This document shows positions 26,238 through 35,624 of a stretch of DNA of 64,000 nucleotides, piece after piece (position 1 is the stretch's first letter; every line of letters starts with the position of its first letter). Source of the DNA: Akkermansiaceae bacterium (GTDB lineage Bacteria; Verrucomicrobiota; Verrucomicrobiia; Verrucomicrobiales; Akkermansiaceae); assembly GCA_029866215.1 (NCBI GenBank), contig JARWZU010000070.1, positions 1 through 64,000 of the forward strand, read 5' to 3'. The notes below the pieces were generated by a model. It saw only the letters and a list, made by a program, of their open reading frames with translations, had not been told where the DNA came from and searched no databases. Both the position numbers and the translations under genes were made by a program.

Positions 26238-27911
26238 ATGAGCCAACCAAAACTTCGCATTGCCATTGGAGCCGATCACGGAGCCTTCGATCTCAAAAAC
26301 GCCGTGGTCGCACACCTGAAGGCCGCGGGTCACGAGGTGCGCGACTTCGGGCCGGACACGGGCGAGCCCGTTGACTACGCGGACTACGCCAATCTAGTAG
26401 CTCGCTGTGTGGCCGACGGCACCTATGATTTCGGCATTCTTGCCTGCACCTCCGGCGTCGGCATGTCGATCGCAGCAAACCGCCACCGCCACGTGCGTGC
26501 CGCCAGCGTACGCTCGGTCGACGAGACGATCACCACCCGCAAGCACAACGATGCCAACGTCCTTTGCCTCAGCGGCAAGTTCACCGACGCGGCAACCGCC
26601 ACCGCGATGGCCGATACATTTCTAACCACCGCATTTGAAGGCGGCCGTCACGAGGCGCGTATTTGCAAATCATCCGGTAGCCGCATTTCTGAGACCGATC
26701 CGGCGATCTACGCGGCAATCACCGCGGAAGAGCGCCGCCAGCGAAATAACATCGAGTTGATCGCATCAGAAAATTTCGCATCGCCTGCGGTGATGGAAGC
26801 ACAGGGCTCACTCCTAACCAACAAGTACGCCGAAGGATATCCCGGCAAGCGCTGGTACGGCGGATGTGAGAATGTCGACGTGGTGGAGCGACTCGCGATC
26901 GAACGTGCGAAAGAGTTGTTTGGCGCAGAACATGCAAACGTCCAACCCCACTCAGGTTCACAGGCAAACACCGCCGTTTATTTTTCGGTGCTGAAGCCGG
27001 GTGATAAGATTTTCACGATGGACCTCGCGCACGGTGGTCACCTCACCCACGGCCATAAGGCAAACTTCTCCGGCCGTTTCTACGATGTGACGCACTACGG
27101 GGTGAGCCCAGATGACGAACGGATCAACTACGATGAGTTAGAAAAAACTGCACGCGAGTTGAAGCCCGCGCTCATCACGGTAGGTGCCTCCGCATACTCC
27201 CGCATCATCGACTTCGAGCGCATGGGCAAGCTCGCCCGCGAAGTCGGCTGCTACCTTTTCGTCGACATGGCACACATCGCCGGACTCGTCGCCGCGGGCG
27301 TGCATCCAAGCCCGTTTCCGCATGCAGATTTCGTCACCTCCACCACCCACAAATCGCTGCGTGGTCCGCGAGGTGGCATCATCCTCTGCAAAGAAGAATT
27401 CGCGAAAAAGATCGATTCCCAAGTCTTCCCCGGCATCCAAGGTGGCCCGTTGATGCACGTCATCGCCGCCAAGGCCATTTGCTTTGGCGAGGCCCTCAAG
27501 CCTGAGTTCAAGGAGTACTCAGCACAGGTCGTCAAGAACGCACAAGCCATCGCCACCCGACTCACCCATCATGGATTCCGGATCTGCTCTGGCGGCACCG
27601 ACAACCACGTCATGCTGGTCGACCTCCGCAACAAAAACCTCAACGGCACCGATGCCTCACACGCACTGGATGAGGCGGGCATCACCGTAAATAAAAATGG
27701 TATCCCCTTCGACACCGGCAGCCCGATGAATCCAAGCGGCATCCGCATCGGAACACCAGCGGTCACCACTCGCGGCATGAAAGAAGCCGATGCCGAACAA
27801 GTCGCAGATTTCATCCACGAAGCTCTATCCGATCACACCAACCTTGCGAAGCTCCACGCCATCCGTGACCGGGTGTTTGCCTTCAATCGCAGCTTCCCGC
27901 TGCCCTGGTAA
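26238..27911 (+). CDS. ribose-5-phosphate isomerase B fused to serine hydroxymethyltransferase
   Basis: 557-residue fusion. Residues 1-142 are RpiB, interconverting ribose-5-P and ribulose-5-[14 protein letters not shown] (8-20), catalytic Cys70 in [24 protein letters not shown] and [10 protein letters not shown]. Residues about 150-557 are complete SHMT (GlyA), converting serine and tetrahydrofolate to glycine and methylene-THF: [41 protein letters not shown] and the PLP lysine K372 in [12 protein letters not shown]. No stop or frameshift lies between the halves, and both active sites look intact. The frame is open far upstream; ATG 26238 gives the canonical RpiB start. zwf follows 82 bp downstream. 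Confidence 0.93.
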   Translation: MSQPKLRIAIGADHGAFDLKNAVVAHLKAAGHEVRDFGPDTGEPVDYADYANLVARCVADGTYDFGILACTSGVGMSIAANRHRHVRAASVRSVDETITTRKHNDANVLCLSGKFTDAATATAMADTFLTTAFEGGRHEARICKSSGSRISETDPAIYAAITAEERRQRNNIELIASENFASPAVMEAQGSLLTNKYAEGYPGKRWYGGCENVDVVERLAIERAKELFGAEHANVQPHSGSQANTAVYFSVLKPGDKIFTMDLAHGGHLTHGHKANFSGRFYDVTHYGVSPDDERINYDELEKTARELKPALITVGASAYSRIIDFERMGKLAREVGCYLFVDMAHIAGLVAAGVHPSPFPHADFVTSTTHKSLRGPRGGIILCKEEFAKKIDSQVFPGIQGGPLMHVIAAKAICFGEALKPEFKEYSAQVVKNAQAIATRLTHHGFRICSGGTDNHVMLVDLRNKNLNGTDASHALDEAGITVNKNGIPFDTGSPMNPSGIRIGTPAVTTRGMKEADAEQVADFIHEALSDHTNLAKLHAIRDRVFAFNRSFPLPW

Positions 27912-27993
27912 TTCAACGTCATGGCGCATAAAGCGCGGATGATCGGTCATGTCCGACCTTGATTTCCATGCTTCCAACCATGACCCATCACTC

Positions 27994-29532
27994 ATGACCA
28001 CGCCCAATCCCTTCCGCGAAGACTTGGTTTCACGCTCGCGTGCCGAGTCTTGCAGCATTGTGATCTTCGGAGCCACTGGCGATCTCACCCACCGCAAGCT
28101 GATCCCGGCGCTGTACAACGTCGCAGTCGATGGCGAGCTGCCGACGGGCGTCAAGATCATCGGGTTTGCACGGCGCGACAAATCCGACGCAGATTTCCGC
28201 AGTGGTCTCGAAGAGCTCAACCGCAAAGTTTCCCGCTCAGGTCACGACAGCGAGATCTGGGAGAGCTTCATTCAGAACGTTTCCTATCACACCTCAGAGT
28301 TTTCGGATCCCGCTGGCTACCGCAGCCTTGCGGAAAAGCTCGATGCCATCGACGCCGATCACGGAGGCAAGGGCAACCGCTTGTTTTACATCGCATCGGC
28401 ACCGGAGTTCTTTGATGAAATTCTAGTGAATCTGAAAAATGCTGGCCTCAACGAGGCCAAGCCGGGTTGCTGGGCGCGCGTGATTGTCGAGAAACCCTTC
28501 GGCACCGATCTCGCCACCGCGAAGCGCCTCAACGAGGTGGTGAATGACACGTTCCAAGAGCGGGACACCTACCGGATCGACCACTACCTTGGCAAAGAAA
28601 CCGCGCAGAACCTCATGGTGCTGCGCTTCGCCAACGCGATTTTTGAGCCACTCTGGAACAGCAAGTACATCAGCCACATTCAAATCACCTGCTCGGAAAA
28701 TCTGGGCATGGAAGGCGGCCGCGGCGGGTACTACGAGAAATCCGGTGCGCTCCGCGACATGGTCCAGAACCACCTCCTCCAACTCCTCAGCCTCGTGGCG
28801 ATGGAACCACCCACAGATCTCAGCGCCGATGGCGTGCGCGACGAGAAGGTGAAGGTCATCCGATCACTTCGCCAATGGGACACCCCTGAAAAGGTCGCTC
28901 AAAACGTGGTCCGCGCCCAGTACACCGCTGGCCATGTCGATGGCAACCCAGTCCCAGGCTATCGCGAGGAGGACCGCGTCAGCCCGCAATCGAACACCGA
29001 GGCTTACGTCGCCGTCCGCCTTCTCATCGACACCTGGCGCTGGAGCGGGGTGCCGTTCTATATCCGCATGGGCAAACGCCTGCCGAAGCGCTCGACCGAA
29101 ATTTCCATCCATTTCAAAGAAGCGCCTTGCGTGCTGTTCAATGCCATCAGCGGTGGTGTTCCCGGCAGCAATGTGCTCGTCATCCGCATCCAACCCGACG
29201 AAGGCATCTCGCTGCGCATGGTTTCAAAGATCCCAGGAACCAGCCTCCGCCTTGAGCCTGTGAAAATGGATTTCCACTACGCCACCAGCTTTGGTAAGGG
29301 CAGCCCAGAAGCCTATGAGCGACTTCTATTAGATGCAGTCGCGGGGGATGCCACGCTCTTCGCCCGCCGCGACGAAGTGGAGGAAGCATGGAGATTCATC
29401 GATCACATCGAGCGCGCATGGCACCAATCACCGAACCCACCACCGATGGCGGAGTTTGTCGCCGGTTCATGGGGCCCCAAGGAAGCAGATGACCTGCTAC
29501 ACAGCGACGGCAATGCATGGCGCAGGCTCTGA
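27994..29532 (+). CDS. zwf: glucose-6-phosphate 1-dehydrogenase
   Basis: First enzyme of the oxidative pentose phosphate pathway, making 6-phosphogluconolactone and NADPH. About 512 residues, full length. The nucleotide-binding GATGDLTHRKLIPALYN lies near the N-terminus, the substrate signature RIDHYLGKE near 194-202, and the C-terminal domain has IRMGKRLPKRSTEI. The start at ATG 27994 (TTPNPFRED) matches the N-terminus common in the family; ATG 27949 would add 15 residues. The OpcA gene follows after 75 bp, making a zwf-opcA pair. Confidence 0.94.
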   Translation: MTTPNPFREDLVSRSRAESCSIVIFGATGDLTHRKLIPALYNVAVDGELPTGVKIIGFARRDKSDADFRSGLEELNRKVSRSGHDSEIWESFIQNVSYHTSEFSDPAGYRSLAEKLDAIDADHGGKGNRLFYIASAPEFFDEILVNLKNAGLNEAKPGCWARVIVEKPFGTDLATAKRLNEVVNDTFQERDTYRIDHYLGKETAQNLMVLRFANAIFEPLWNSKYISHIQITCSENLGMEGGRGGYYEKSGALRDMVQNHLLQLLSLVAMEPPTDLSADGVRDEKVKVIRSLRQWDTPEKVAQNVVRAQYTAGHVDGNPVPGYREEDRVSPQSNTEAYVAVRLLIDTWRWSGVPFYIRMGKRLPKRSTEISIHFKEAPCVLFNAISGGVPGSNVLVIRIQPDEGISLRMVSKIPGTSLRLEPVKMDFHYATSFGKGSPEAYERLLLDAVAGDATLFARRDEVEEAWRFIDHIERAWHQSPNPPPMAEFVAGSWGPKEADDLLHSDGNAWRRL

Positions 29533-29607
29533 TCCGCATCATTCTAACAGAGTGCTAGTGAAACCGTCCCCCAGCACGACCGACCCTCGACCATCCTCGC
29601 CGCCACC

Positions 29608-30672
29608 ATGAGCCCATCCACCGATACCATCCCTGACGTCTGCCCCGAGCTTGGGGTCGCCGTACCCGTGGCTGCGATCGACCTCGAGCTGCGCAAACTC
29701 TGGGAACAGGATGATGCGCGAACGAATGCTTCGTTGATGAATCTGGTGGTTTATTCAGAGAAACCCGGAGCCCTCATTGAAAATTCGGAGATCATCCGAT
29801 CACTGACCCGCGATCACGCCTGTCGGGCGATTCTAGTAGGAATCGATCGCACCGAGCCAACGCCTAGCCTGCGCGCTTGGATCACCGCTCACTGCCACCT
29901 TGCCGATGGACGGAAATCGGTATGCTGCGAACAGATCGCGTTTCACCTAACAGGCCGCGTCACCGGTCGCTTCCGCAACACAGTTTTTGCCCATCTGAAC
30001 TCGGACTTGCCGCTCGTCTTCTGGTGGCAGGGTGAGCTGTCAGATATTCTAACAGAGAGCCTTGTCCGGGTGATGGACCGCTTCATCATCGACAGCTCCG
30101 CATGGGTAAATCCAGCCGCGTCGTTTGCCATGATCGAGGAGGTTTCCGGCAGCAACCCAGATCTAATCATTCAGGACCACGCATGGACACGCTCGTGGCA
30201 ATTCCGAGTGGGGATCGCCGGCCTGTTTGATGATCCAGTGGCGCTGCAAGCCTTGCCTCACGTTCAAGGGGTCGAGATCATCCACCACTCAGATCACCGC
30301 AACACCGCGTTGCAGGTCCTCGCGTGGCTTGCAGTTCAGGCGGGTTGGAAAATCATTTCTAGCAAAGGCACCATCGTATTCGAGTCAAGCGGTGGCTCTG
30401 CGATCACCGTGGCGCTCCACGCGAATCCCACATCGCCACCGTTGTCCGCTGTCACGATTCGTGCGGGAACAACCCAAGTTCAAGTCACCCAAAAAACTGG
30501 CGCATCTCACGTCGAACGCACGTTAGATGCAGGACCATACCACGCAAGTTCACTCTCCCCCATCGATCCCACCATCTCCGCCGAACTCGTCGCCGTCCAG
30601 CTCGCACGCGGTGGACGCAACTCGCTCTATCAGAAAATTCTTTCCGCTTTCCGCGCCATGCTGGAAGCTTAA
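29608..30672 (+). CDS. opcA: glucose-6-phosphate dehydrogenase assembly protein OpcA
   Basis: OpcA promotes oligomerisation and redox activation of Zwf in cyanobacteria and actinobacteria. The 354-residue protein has the family pattern: an N-terminal LRKLWEQDDARTNASLMNLVVY, a central region with HACRAILVGID, CCEQIAFHLTGR, the LPLVFWWQGEL segment and the second repeat around DHRNTALQVLAWLA. It is co-directional with and immediately downstream of zwf, which is the standard context. Regulation by redox in this organism is inference. Confidence 0.88.
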   Translation: MSPSTDTIPDVCPELGVAVPVAAIDLELRKLWEQDDARTNASLMNLVVYSEKPGALIENSEIIRSLTRDHACRAILVGIDRTEPTPSLRAWITAHCHLADGRKSVCCEQIAFHLTGRVTGRFRNTVFAHLNSDLPLVFWWQGELSDILTESLVRVMDRFIIDSSAWVNPAASFAMIEEVSGSNPDLIIQDHAWTRSWQFRVGIAGLFDDPVALQALPHVQGVEIIHHSDHRNTALQVLAWLAVQAGWKIISSKGTIVFESSGGSAITVALHANPTSPPLSAVTIRAGTTQVQVTQKTGASHVERTLDAGPYHASSLSPIDPTISAELVAVQLARGGRNSLYQKILSAFRAMLEA

Positions 30673-30677
30673 TCTCG

Positions 30678-31496
30678 ATGCCTACCCCACTCCTTTACGA
30701 ATCCCACTGCCACACGACCTTGTGCAAACATGCATTCGGAACGACCGACGAATACGCAGCGGTAGCGGTAGCACGCGGATTTAAAGGCATCACCTTCACC
30801 TGCCACTGCCCTCTGCCCGACGGATTTTCTGCCAACGTGCGGATGTCCCCTGACCAATTCGACGACTATGTGGCCATGGTCGCCGCCACGCGCGAGGTCT
30901 TCGCAGGTCGGCTCGATGTGCGGCTCGGCTTAGAAAGCGATTTCTATCCGGGCGTCGAACCATGGCTCGCCGAACTCCACTCACGCGTGCCCTTGAGTCA
31001 CGTGCTTGGATCGGTCCATTACCAAGTCTCTGACTATCGTAAACGTTTCTACACCGGCGACACCTTCAGCTACCAACAACTCTACTACGACCACCTCGCA
31101 CAATCCGCCGAGAGCGGGCTGTTCGACACCCTCGCCCACCCAGATCTCGTGAAAAACGAATCTCCTGACGAATGGGATTTCGCACGAATCGAGCCAGACA
31201 TCGCGCGGGCGCTCGACCGCATCGCCGCGACAAGCGTGGCCATGGAACTGAATACCAGCGGCATTCAAAAGGCATTGCCGGAGATGAATCCATCTCCCTC
31301 GCAACTCGCGATGATGCTAGAACGCAACATCCCCGTGGTGATCGGTGCAGACGCCCACGTTGCAGAACGCGTCGGAGATGGCTATGCCTTCGCCCTGCAA
31401 CTCTTGCGCGAGGTCGGCTACTCAGAGGTCAGCTTCTTCATCGACCGGCAGCGCCAATCGGTGCCAATCGATGATGCACTCGCTTCACTGCGTTGA
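30678..31496 (+). CDS. PHP-family histidinol-phosphatase
   Basis: 272-residue PHP-domain metal-dependent phosphatase of the HisK/HisJ type, last-but-one step of histidine synthesis (histidinol phosphate to histidinol). Metal ligand motifs are YESHCHTTLCKHA (7-19), HCPLPDG, GLESDFYP, LGSVHYQ, LAHPDL and IGADAHVAER in the expected order. It starts 5 bp after opcA, so it may be co-transcribed with zwf-opcA, and ends 3 bp from the convergent hisF, which supports a histidine role. Other PHP phosphoesterase activities cannot be excluded. Confidence 0.82.
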   Translation: MPTPLLYESHCHTTLCKHAFGTTDEYAAVAVARGFKGITFTCHCPLPDGFSANVRMSPDQFDDYVAMVAATREVFAGRLDVRLGLESDFYPGVEPWLAELHSRVPLSHVLGSVHYQVSDYRKRFYTGDTFSYQQLYYDHLAQSAESGLFDTLAHPDLVKNESPDEWDFARIEPDIARALDRIAATSVAMELNTSGIQKALPEMNPSPSQLAMMLERNIPVVIGADAHVAERVGDGYAFALQLLREVGYSEVSFFIDRQRQSVPIDDALASLR

Positions 31497-31499
31497 TCC

Positions 31500-32264
31500 T
31501 CAAACAATCGGCCTAACAGGCACGCCGCGCGCCGCAAAATGCTGCTTGGCCTCGCCCACGGTGTGTTTGCCAAAGTGGAAAATACTTGCTGCTAGAACGG
31601 CGTCCGCCTTGCCGGCATTGAGCACATCCACCATGTGATCAAGATTTCCAGCGCCCCCACTCGCAATGACTGGAATGCCGATCGCCGATGAAACCGCGGC
31701 GGTAAGCTCGATGTCGTAGCCGGCTTGGGTGCCGTCAGAATCCATGCTTGTTAGAAGAATCTCACCGGCTCCTCGCCGCCAGACTTCCTTGGCCCACTCG
31801 ACAGCATCCAAGCCGACCGGCGTGCGGCCACCGTGCGTGTAGACCCCCCACTTGCCCGGGCCTTCCCGCTTGGCATCGATCGCCACCACGATGCACTGGC
31901 TGCCGAATGCTTTCGCTCCTTCATCGACCAACCCAGGATTGGTCACCGCAGACGTATTCACCCCGACCTTGTCGGCCCCAGCCAAAAGCATTTCGCGCAT
32001 GTTCTCAACGCTGCGAATCCCGCCACCCACCGTCAGGGGAATAAAGCATTTTTCTGCCGTGCGCCGAACGACGTCCACCATCGTTTTGCGATTGTCGGAC
32101 GACGCCGTGATGTCGAGAAACACCAACTCGTCAGCCTGCTGAAGGTTGTAGGCAATCGCACATTCCACTGGGTCACCGGCGTCGATGAGATCCACAAAAT
32201 TCACGCCCTTGACGACGCGGCCAGCCGTGACATCGAGGCAAGGGATGATTCGTTTCGCAAGCAC
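31500..32264 (-). CDS. hisF: imidazole glycerol phosphate synthase subunit HisF
   Basis: Cyclase subunit that, with glutamine amidotransferase HisH, forms imidazole glycerol phosphate and AICAR. The (beta/alpha)8 barrel of 254 residues is complete: [11 protein letters not shown] with catalytic D11, [32 protein letters not shown] with the second catalytic Asp, [15 protein letters not shown] and SGGAGNLDH. The GTG at 32264 gives the canonical HisF N-terminus; an ATG at 32321 would add 19 residues. hisH and hisA are not in the window. Confidence 0.93.
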   Translation of the reverse strand: MLAKRIIPCLDVTAGRVVKGVNFVDLIDAGDPVECAIAYNLQQADELVFLDITASSDNRKTMVDVVRRTAEKCFIPLTVGGGIRSVENMREMLLAGADKVGVNTSAVTNPGLVDEGAKAFGSQCIVVAIDAKREGPGKWGVYTHGGRTPVGLDAVEWAKEVWRRGAGEILLTSMDSDGTQAGYDIELTAAVSSAIGIPVIASGGAGNLDHMVDVLNAGKADAVLAASIFHFGKHTVGEAKQHFAARGVPVRPIV

Positions 32265-32388
32265 GCCCGAAGCAAAGCGTGATCCAGCGCCCGCGCCAAG
32301 AAAAAGGGGCACATCGACCATTAAATCATCGCCCGCCGGATGAGATCATGGAAAATGCGTCCTCGACCAAAGCCACCCGCGACAAACC

Positions 32389-33720
32389 ATGAACCTTCTG
32401 CACGAATCACGCCTGACCCTCCGGTTAGCCGTTCCGTTGATGATCGGGCAACTGAGTCAAATGCTCATGGGCGTGGTGGACACCTTGATGGTCGGGCACC
32501 TCGGCGTATCTGATCTCGCGGCACTGACGTTTGCAAACTCGCTGTTTTACGTGCCCTTCGTGTTTGGGATCGGACTGCTGACTGGCATTTCGGTTTTCAC
32601 CTCAAGCTCGCGTGGCGCGAACGACCCAGCGGGCGCGCGCGGCAGTTGCCGACACGGACTCTATCTTGCATTGGCAATTGGGCTGGTGCTTTTCGCCATC
32701 GCATGGGTGATCTCGATGCGGTTAGAAATTTTCCAACAACCGGCAGAGGTCACGCAACGAGCCAAGAGCTTTTTCCTGATTCTCATGGCCTCGGTGATTC
32801 CCGCGCTGGCATCGATCTCACTGAAAAACCATGCCGATGCCCTCGGTCGCGCATGGCCGCCGTTTTGGATTTTCCTCGGAGGAGTTGGCTTAAACGCCGC
32901 ACTGAACTGGGTGCTCATTTATGGGAATCTTGGCTGTCCAGCATTGGGCTTAAATGGCGCTGCGTGGGGCACGCTCATCGCTCGGGTCGCTATCCTGCTT
33001 GCCATGCTGCTCTGGTTAAACCGCGCCAACGGGCTGCGGGATTGGGTGCCTCATCACTGGCTGCGAGCACCGGATTTTAAAGATCTCCGCCGCCTTCTGT
33101 CCGTCGGATTTCCAGCAAGTCTGCAGATGATCTCCGAAGTCTCCGCCTTCTCGTTGGCCGGGCTCATCATGGGCCGCTTCGGGCCTGCGGCGATGGCGTC
33201 GCACCAGATCGCGATCACGCTCGCCGCCACCGCATTCATGGTTCCACTCGGATTGTCGATGGCCCTCACCGTCCGGATCAGCGAGGCCGATGGTGCCGGC
33301 GAAATCGCACGCCTGCGCCCGATTGTCGTGTCGGGGTGGCTGCTCGGCGGTGGGTATGGACTCATCGCCGCAGGCACGCTTTTGGTATTCGGCAGATTCC
33401 TCGCTTCACTTTTCATTCATGCGCCCGATGTCATCGAACTCGCGGGATCAATGCTGATGATTGTCGGAGTTTTCCAACTGTGTGACTGTCTCCAGGTCGC
33501 ATCGGCATCGATGCTGCGTGGCCTGAGCGATGCTAGGATTCCAGCGGTCATGGGATTTGTATCGTACTGGTTAGTCGGTTTACCGGTCGCCGCAGGCTTG
33601 GCCTTCGGCCTGAAACTCGGCGCTCTCGGGGTTTGGTGGGGCCTCGCCGCCGGACTCGGGGTTGCCTGCCTGACCTTAAGCCCGCGCTTGTGGAAACGAA
33701 CCCGCACTGCTAACTGTTAG
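32389..33720 (+). CDS. MATE-family efflux transporter
   Basis: 443-residue integral membrane protein with about 12 transmembrane helices, the NorM/DinF topology of two six-helix halves. Family features include LRLAVPLMIGQLSQMLMGVVDTLMVG at the N-terminus, and the matching second half around ASLQMISEVSAFSLAGLIMGRFG. It exports cationic drugs, peptides or metabolites coupled to Na+ or H+; the substrate is unknown. It ends 2 bp before the nuclease gene, so the two are likely co-transcribed. Confidence 0.9.
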   Translation: MNLLHESRLTLRLAVPLMIGQLSQMLMGVVDTLMVGHLGVSDLAALTFANSLFYVPFVFGIGLLTGISVFTSSSRGANDPAGARGSCRHGLYLALAIGLVLFAIAWVISMRLEIFQQPAEVTQRAKSFFLILMASVIPALASISLKNHADALGRAWPPFWIFLGGVGLNAALNWVLIYGNLGCPALGLNGAAWGTLIARVAILLAMLLWLNRANGLRDWVPHHWLRAPDFKDLRRLLSVGFPASLQMISEVSAFSLAGLIMGRFGPAAMASHQIAITLAATAFMVPLGLSMALTVRISEADGAGEIARLRPIVVSGWLLGGGYGLIAAGTLLVFGRFLASLFIHAPDVIELAGSMLMIVGVFQLCDCLQVASASMLRGLSDARIPAVMGFVSYWLVGLPVAAGLAFGLKLGALGVWWGLAAGLGVACLTLSPRLWKRTRTANC

Positions 33721-33722
33721 TC

Positions 33723-34568
33723 ATGATTCGTTGCTTTCTCATCCTCCTGATGACCCTACTCGCTTGCCGCGCAAACGAGGAACTCCTCCGATTCACCGGC
33801 TGCGTGCTGGTCCCAACCGAGTGGTCAGATGGTGATAGCTTTTCCGTTAAATTCCCTGATGGCAAGGAGCGCACGATCCGGCTGTATGGTGCCGACTGCA
33901 TCGAAATGCACATCAACGGCGACGATTCCAACGCACGACGCCTGCGAGACCAGCGCCGGTATTTCGGGATCGCCGACATCCTAACTGCAAAATCATTGGG
34001 TGAGACGGCGAAGGTAGAAACCTGCAAGCTGCTGGCCAAACCTTTCACCGTGGTGACTGCCTTCGCCGATGGGCGGGGTGATGGGAGGTTTGAGCGGGTT
34101 TATGGATTCATCGAGACCTCGGACGGAGAAAACCTTTCGGAATGGCTTGTTTCGCACGGTCTTGCGCGTGCCTTCGGTGTGGTGCGTCAGCTTGCAGACG
34201 GCACCAGCGGGAGCGAATGGAAAGAAGAGCTTGCCGATCTTGAACTCACCGCCGCGCAAGCAGGACGAGGCGCCTGGGCGAAGACGGATTGGAAAAGACT
34301 GGCAAGCATTCGCAAAGAAGCACGCGCAGAAACCGCCGAACTCCAAACGGCGAAAGGGACCGGCCAAGCAGTCGAGAACAAGCCGGTCGATCTCAACCAC
34401 GCAACCCGCAATGAATTGATGACCTTGCCTGGGATCGGTGAGAAAACCGCAGCGAACATCATGCAAGCCCGCCCATTTCAATCGCCCGAGTTAGTCAAAA
34501 ACGTGAAGGGCATGGGCGCATCAACCTACGAAAAGATCAAGGCCTTCATCCACGTAACTCCGCCCTGA
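33723..34568 (+). CDS. exported SNase-like nuclease with C-terminal helix-hairpin-helix domain
   Basis: 281-residue protein with an N-terminal hydrophobic signal ending in the lipobox-like LLAC (Cys15), so secreted and possibly lipidated. Residues about 22-175 form a staphylococcal-nuclease OB fold (CVLVPTEWSDGDSFSVKFPDGKE, IRLYGADCIE, RFERVYGFIET). Residues about 215-278 are a ComEA-like HhH domain: PVDLNHATRNELMTLPGIGEK, TAANIMQARPF and LVKNVKGMGASTYEKIKAF. The combination suggests binding and cleavage of extracellular DNA; this is inference. Its 3' end overlaps the convergent gene by 23 bp. Confidence 0.85.
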   Translation: MIRCFLILLMTLLACRANEELLRFTGCVLVPTEWSDGDSFSVKFPDGKERTIRLYGADCIEMHINGDDSNARRLRDQRRYFGIADILTAKSLGETAKVETCKLLAKPFTVVTAFADGRGDGRFERVYGFIETSDGENLSEWLVSHGLARAFGVVRQLADGTSGSEWKEELADLELTAAQAGRGAWAKTDWKRLASIRKEARAETAELQTAKGTGQAVENKPVDLNHATRNELMTLPGIGEKTAANIMQARPFQSPELVKNVKGMGASTYEKIKAFIHVTPP

Positions 34569-35022
34569 GCCTCCAGTGCGCGTCACGCTTGAGCAAAAAC
34601 TTTTGACGCTTCCCCTTGCCCCGCGCTGCCGTGCCATGCTCGACCAGCACGTTGATTTCCACATCATTCGACTGGATGTCTAAAATCCGAAATACCGGCT
34701 CGCGGCGGATTCGGAAAAAACAATGAAGCGGCACGTCTGAATGGTCTGCATTCCAAAAATACCGGCTAGGTGGAAAATCGGGCACTTCCGCGAGAGCTGC
34801 TAGAATTTGCCGGATCAACGAGGCTCCGTGGCGGCGCTGCAACTGACCGGCTGCCCGCCGTGCCAAAAGCGTTTCAATCCAAGCGGCCGCCGGATTTTGA
34901 TAGTCTTCCTCCATTTCTGAAATCAACTCGCGGGCGTGCAACGCCATCAAGGCATGCATTTCATCACGCTCGATTTCACCGCGCTCGAAACTCATGAAAA
35001 TTTGATGAGGCGACGGAATCAT
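34546..35022 (-). CDS. hypothetical cytoplasmic protein
   Basis: Not recognised. 158 residues, soluble, with an acidic helical N-terminal half (residues 1-80) and a beta-rich C-terminal half containing SRYFWNADHSDVPLHCFFRIRREPVFRILDI. There is no signal peptide or membrane segment. It lies 8 bp downstream of the CoaC-like gene in the same direction and is probably co-transcribed with it. An ATG 27 bp inside (MSFERGEIERD) is an alternative start. Its end overlaps the convergent nuclease gene by 23 bp. Confidence 0.6.
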   Translation of the reverse strand: MIPSPHQIFMSFERGEIERDEMHALMALHARELISEMEEDYQNPAAAWIETLLARRAAGQLQRRHGASLIRQILAALAEVPDFPPSRYFWNADHSDVPLHCFFRIRREPVFRILDIQSNDVEINVLVEHGTAARGKGKRQKFLLKRDAHWRLRAELRG

Positions 35023-35030
35023 CGATCAAA

Positions 35031-35579
35031 TCACGCGCCACAAGAACCCGCGCGCTTGGCAATTTCTAATAAAATTTCATCCACGGGAGCCAAGCGACCC
35101 ACCCCTTCGTAACCGCAAGCAAGCCCCCCCTCGGCAGGACCAACGAACGAGCAACCATCAGCCACCAACTGGGCGAAATTACGCTGCGTTGCCGGATGAA
35201 GCCACATCTTGCCATTCATCGCAGGAGCGATCACCACCGGGGTCGAGCGCGGGAGTGCGAGATAGATCGAGGAAAGCGGGTCAGCCGCGAGCCCATGCGC
35301 GAGTTGGCCTAGCAGATTTGCGCTTGCCGGCGCCACCACGAACAGATCCGCCTGATCGGCGAGCTCGATGTGACCGGGCTTCCATGAATTTTTTTCGTCT
35401 TCTAGCGAGACGAGCACGGGGTTCCGAGTGAGCGTCTGAAGCGTGAGTGGCGTGATGAACTCCACGGCAGCTCGACTCATGACGGCATGAACCTGATGTC
35501 CCTGCTTGACCAACTGCGACGCGAGATCGGCCGCCTTGTAGGCCGCGATCGATCCAGAAATTCCGAGGACGATGTTCAT
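35031..35579 (-). CDS. coaC: phosphopantothenoylcysteine decarboxylase (CoaC, stand-alone flavoprotein)
   Basis: FMN-dependent decarboxylase that converts 4'-phosphopantothenoylcysteine to 4'-phosphopantetheine in CoA synthesis. The 182-residue protein has the flavoprotein fold: GISGSIAAYKAADL (6-19), ADLFVVAPASANLLGQLAHGLAADPLS, the PAMNGKMW active-site motif, and ACGYEGVGRLA. Most bacteria have a CoaBC fusion of about 400 residues; here the frame stops straight after the CoaC domain and the CoaB synthetase domain is absent, so CoaB must be encoded elsewhere. Other HFCD flavoproteins remain possible. Confidence 0.82.
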   Translation of the reverse strand: MNIVLGISGSIAAYKAADLASQLVKQGHQVHAVMSRAAVEFITPLTLQTLTRNPVLVSLEDEKNSWKPGHIELADQADLFVVAPASANLLGQLAHGLAADPLSSIYLALPRSTPVVIAPAMNGKMWLHPATQRNFAQLVADGCSFVGPAEGGLACGYEGVGRLAPVDEILLEIAKRAGSCGA

Positions 35580-35624
35580 GAGATGAGTCTGTGCTTTCCC
35601 TGAGTGCCTCTCAAGAACAGATCT

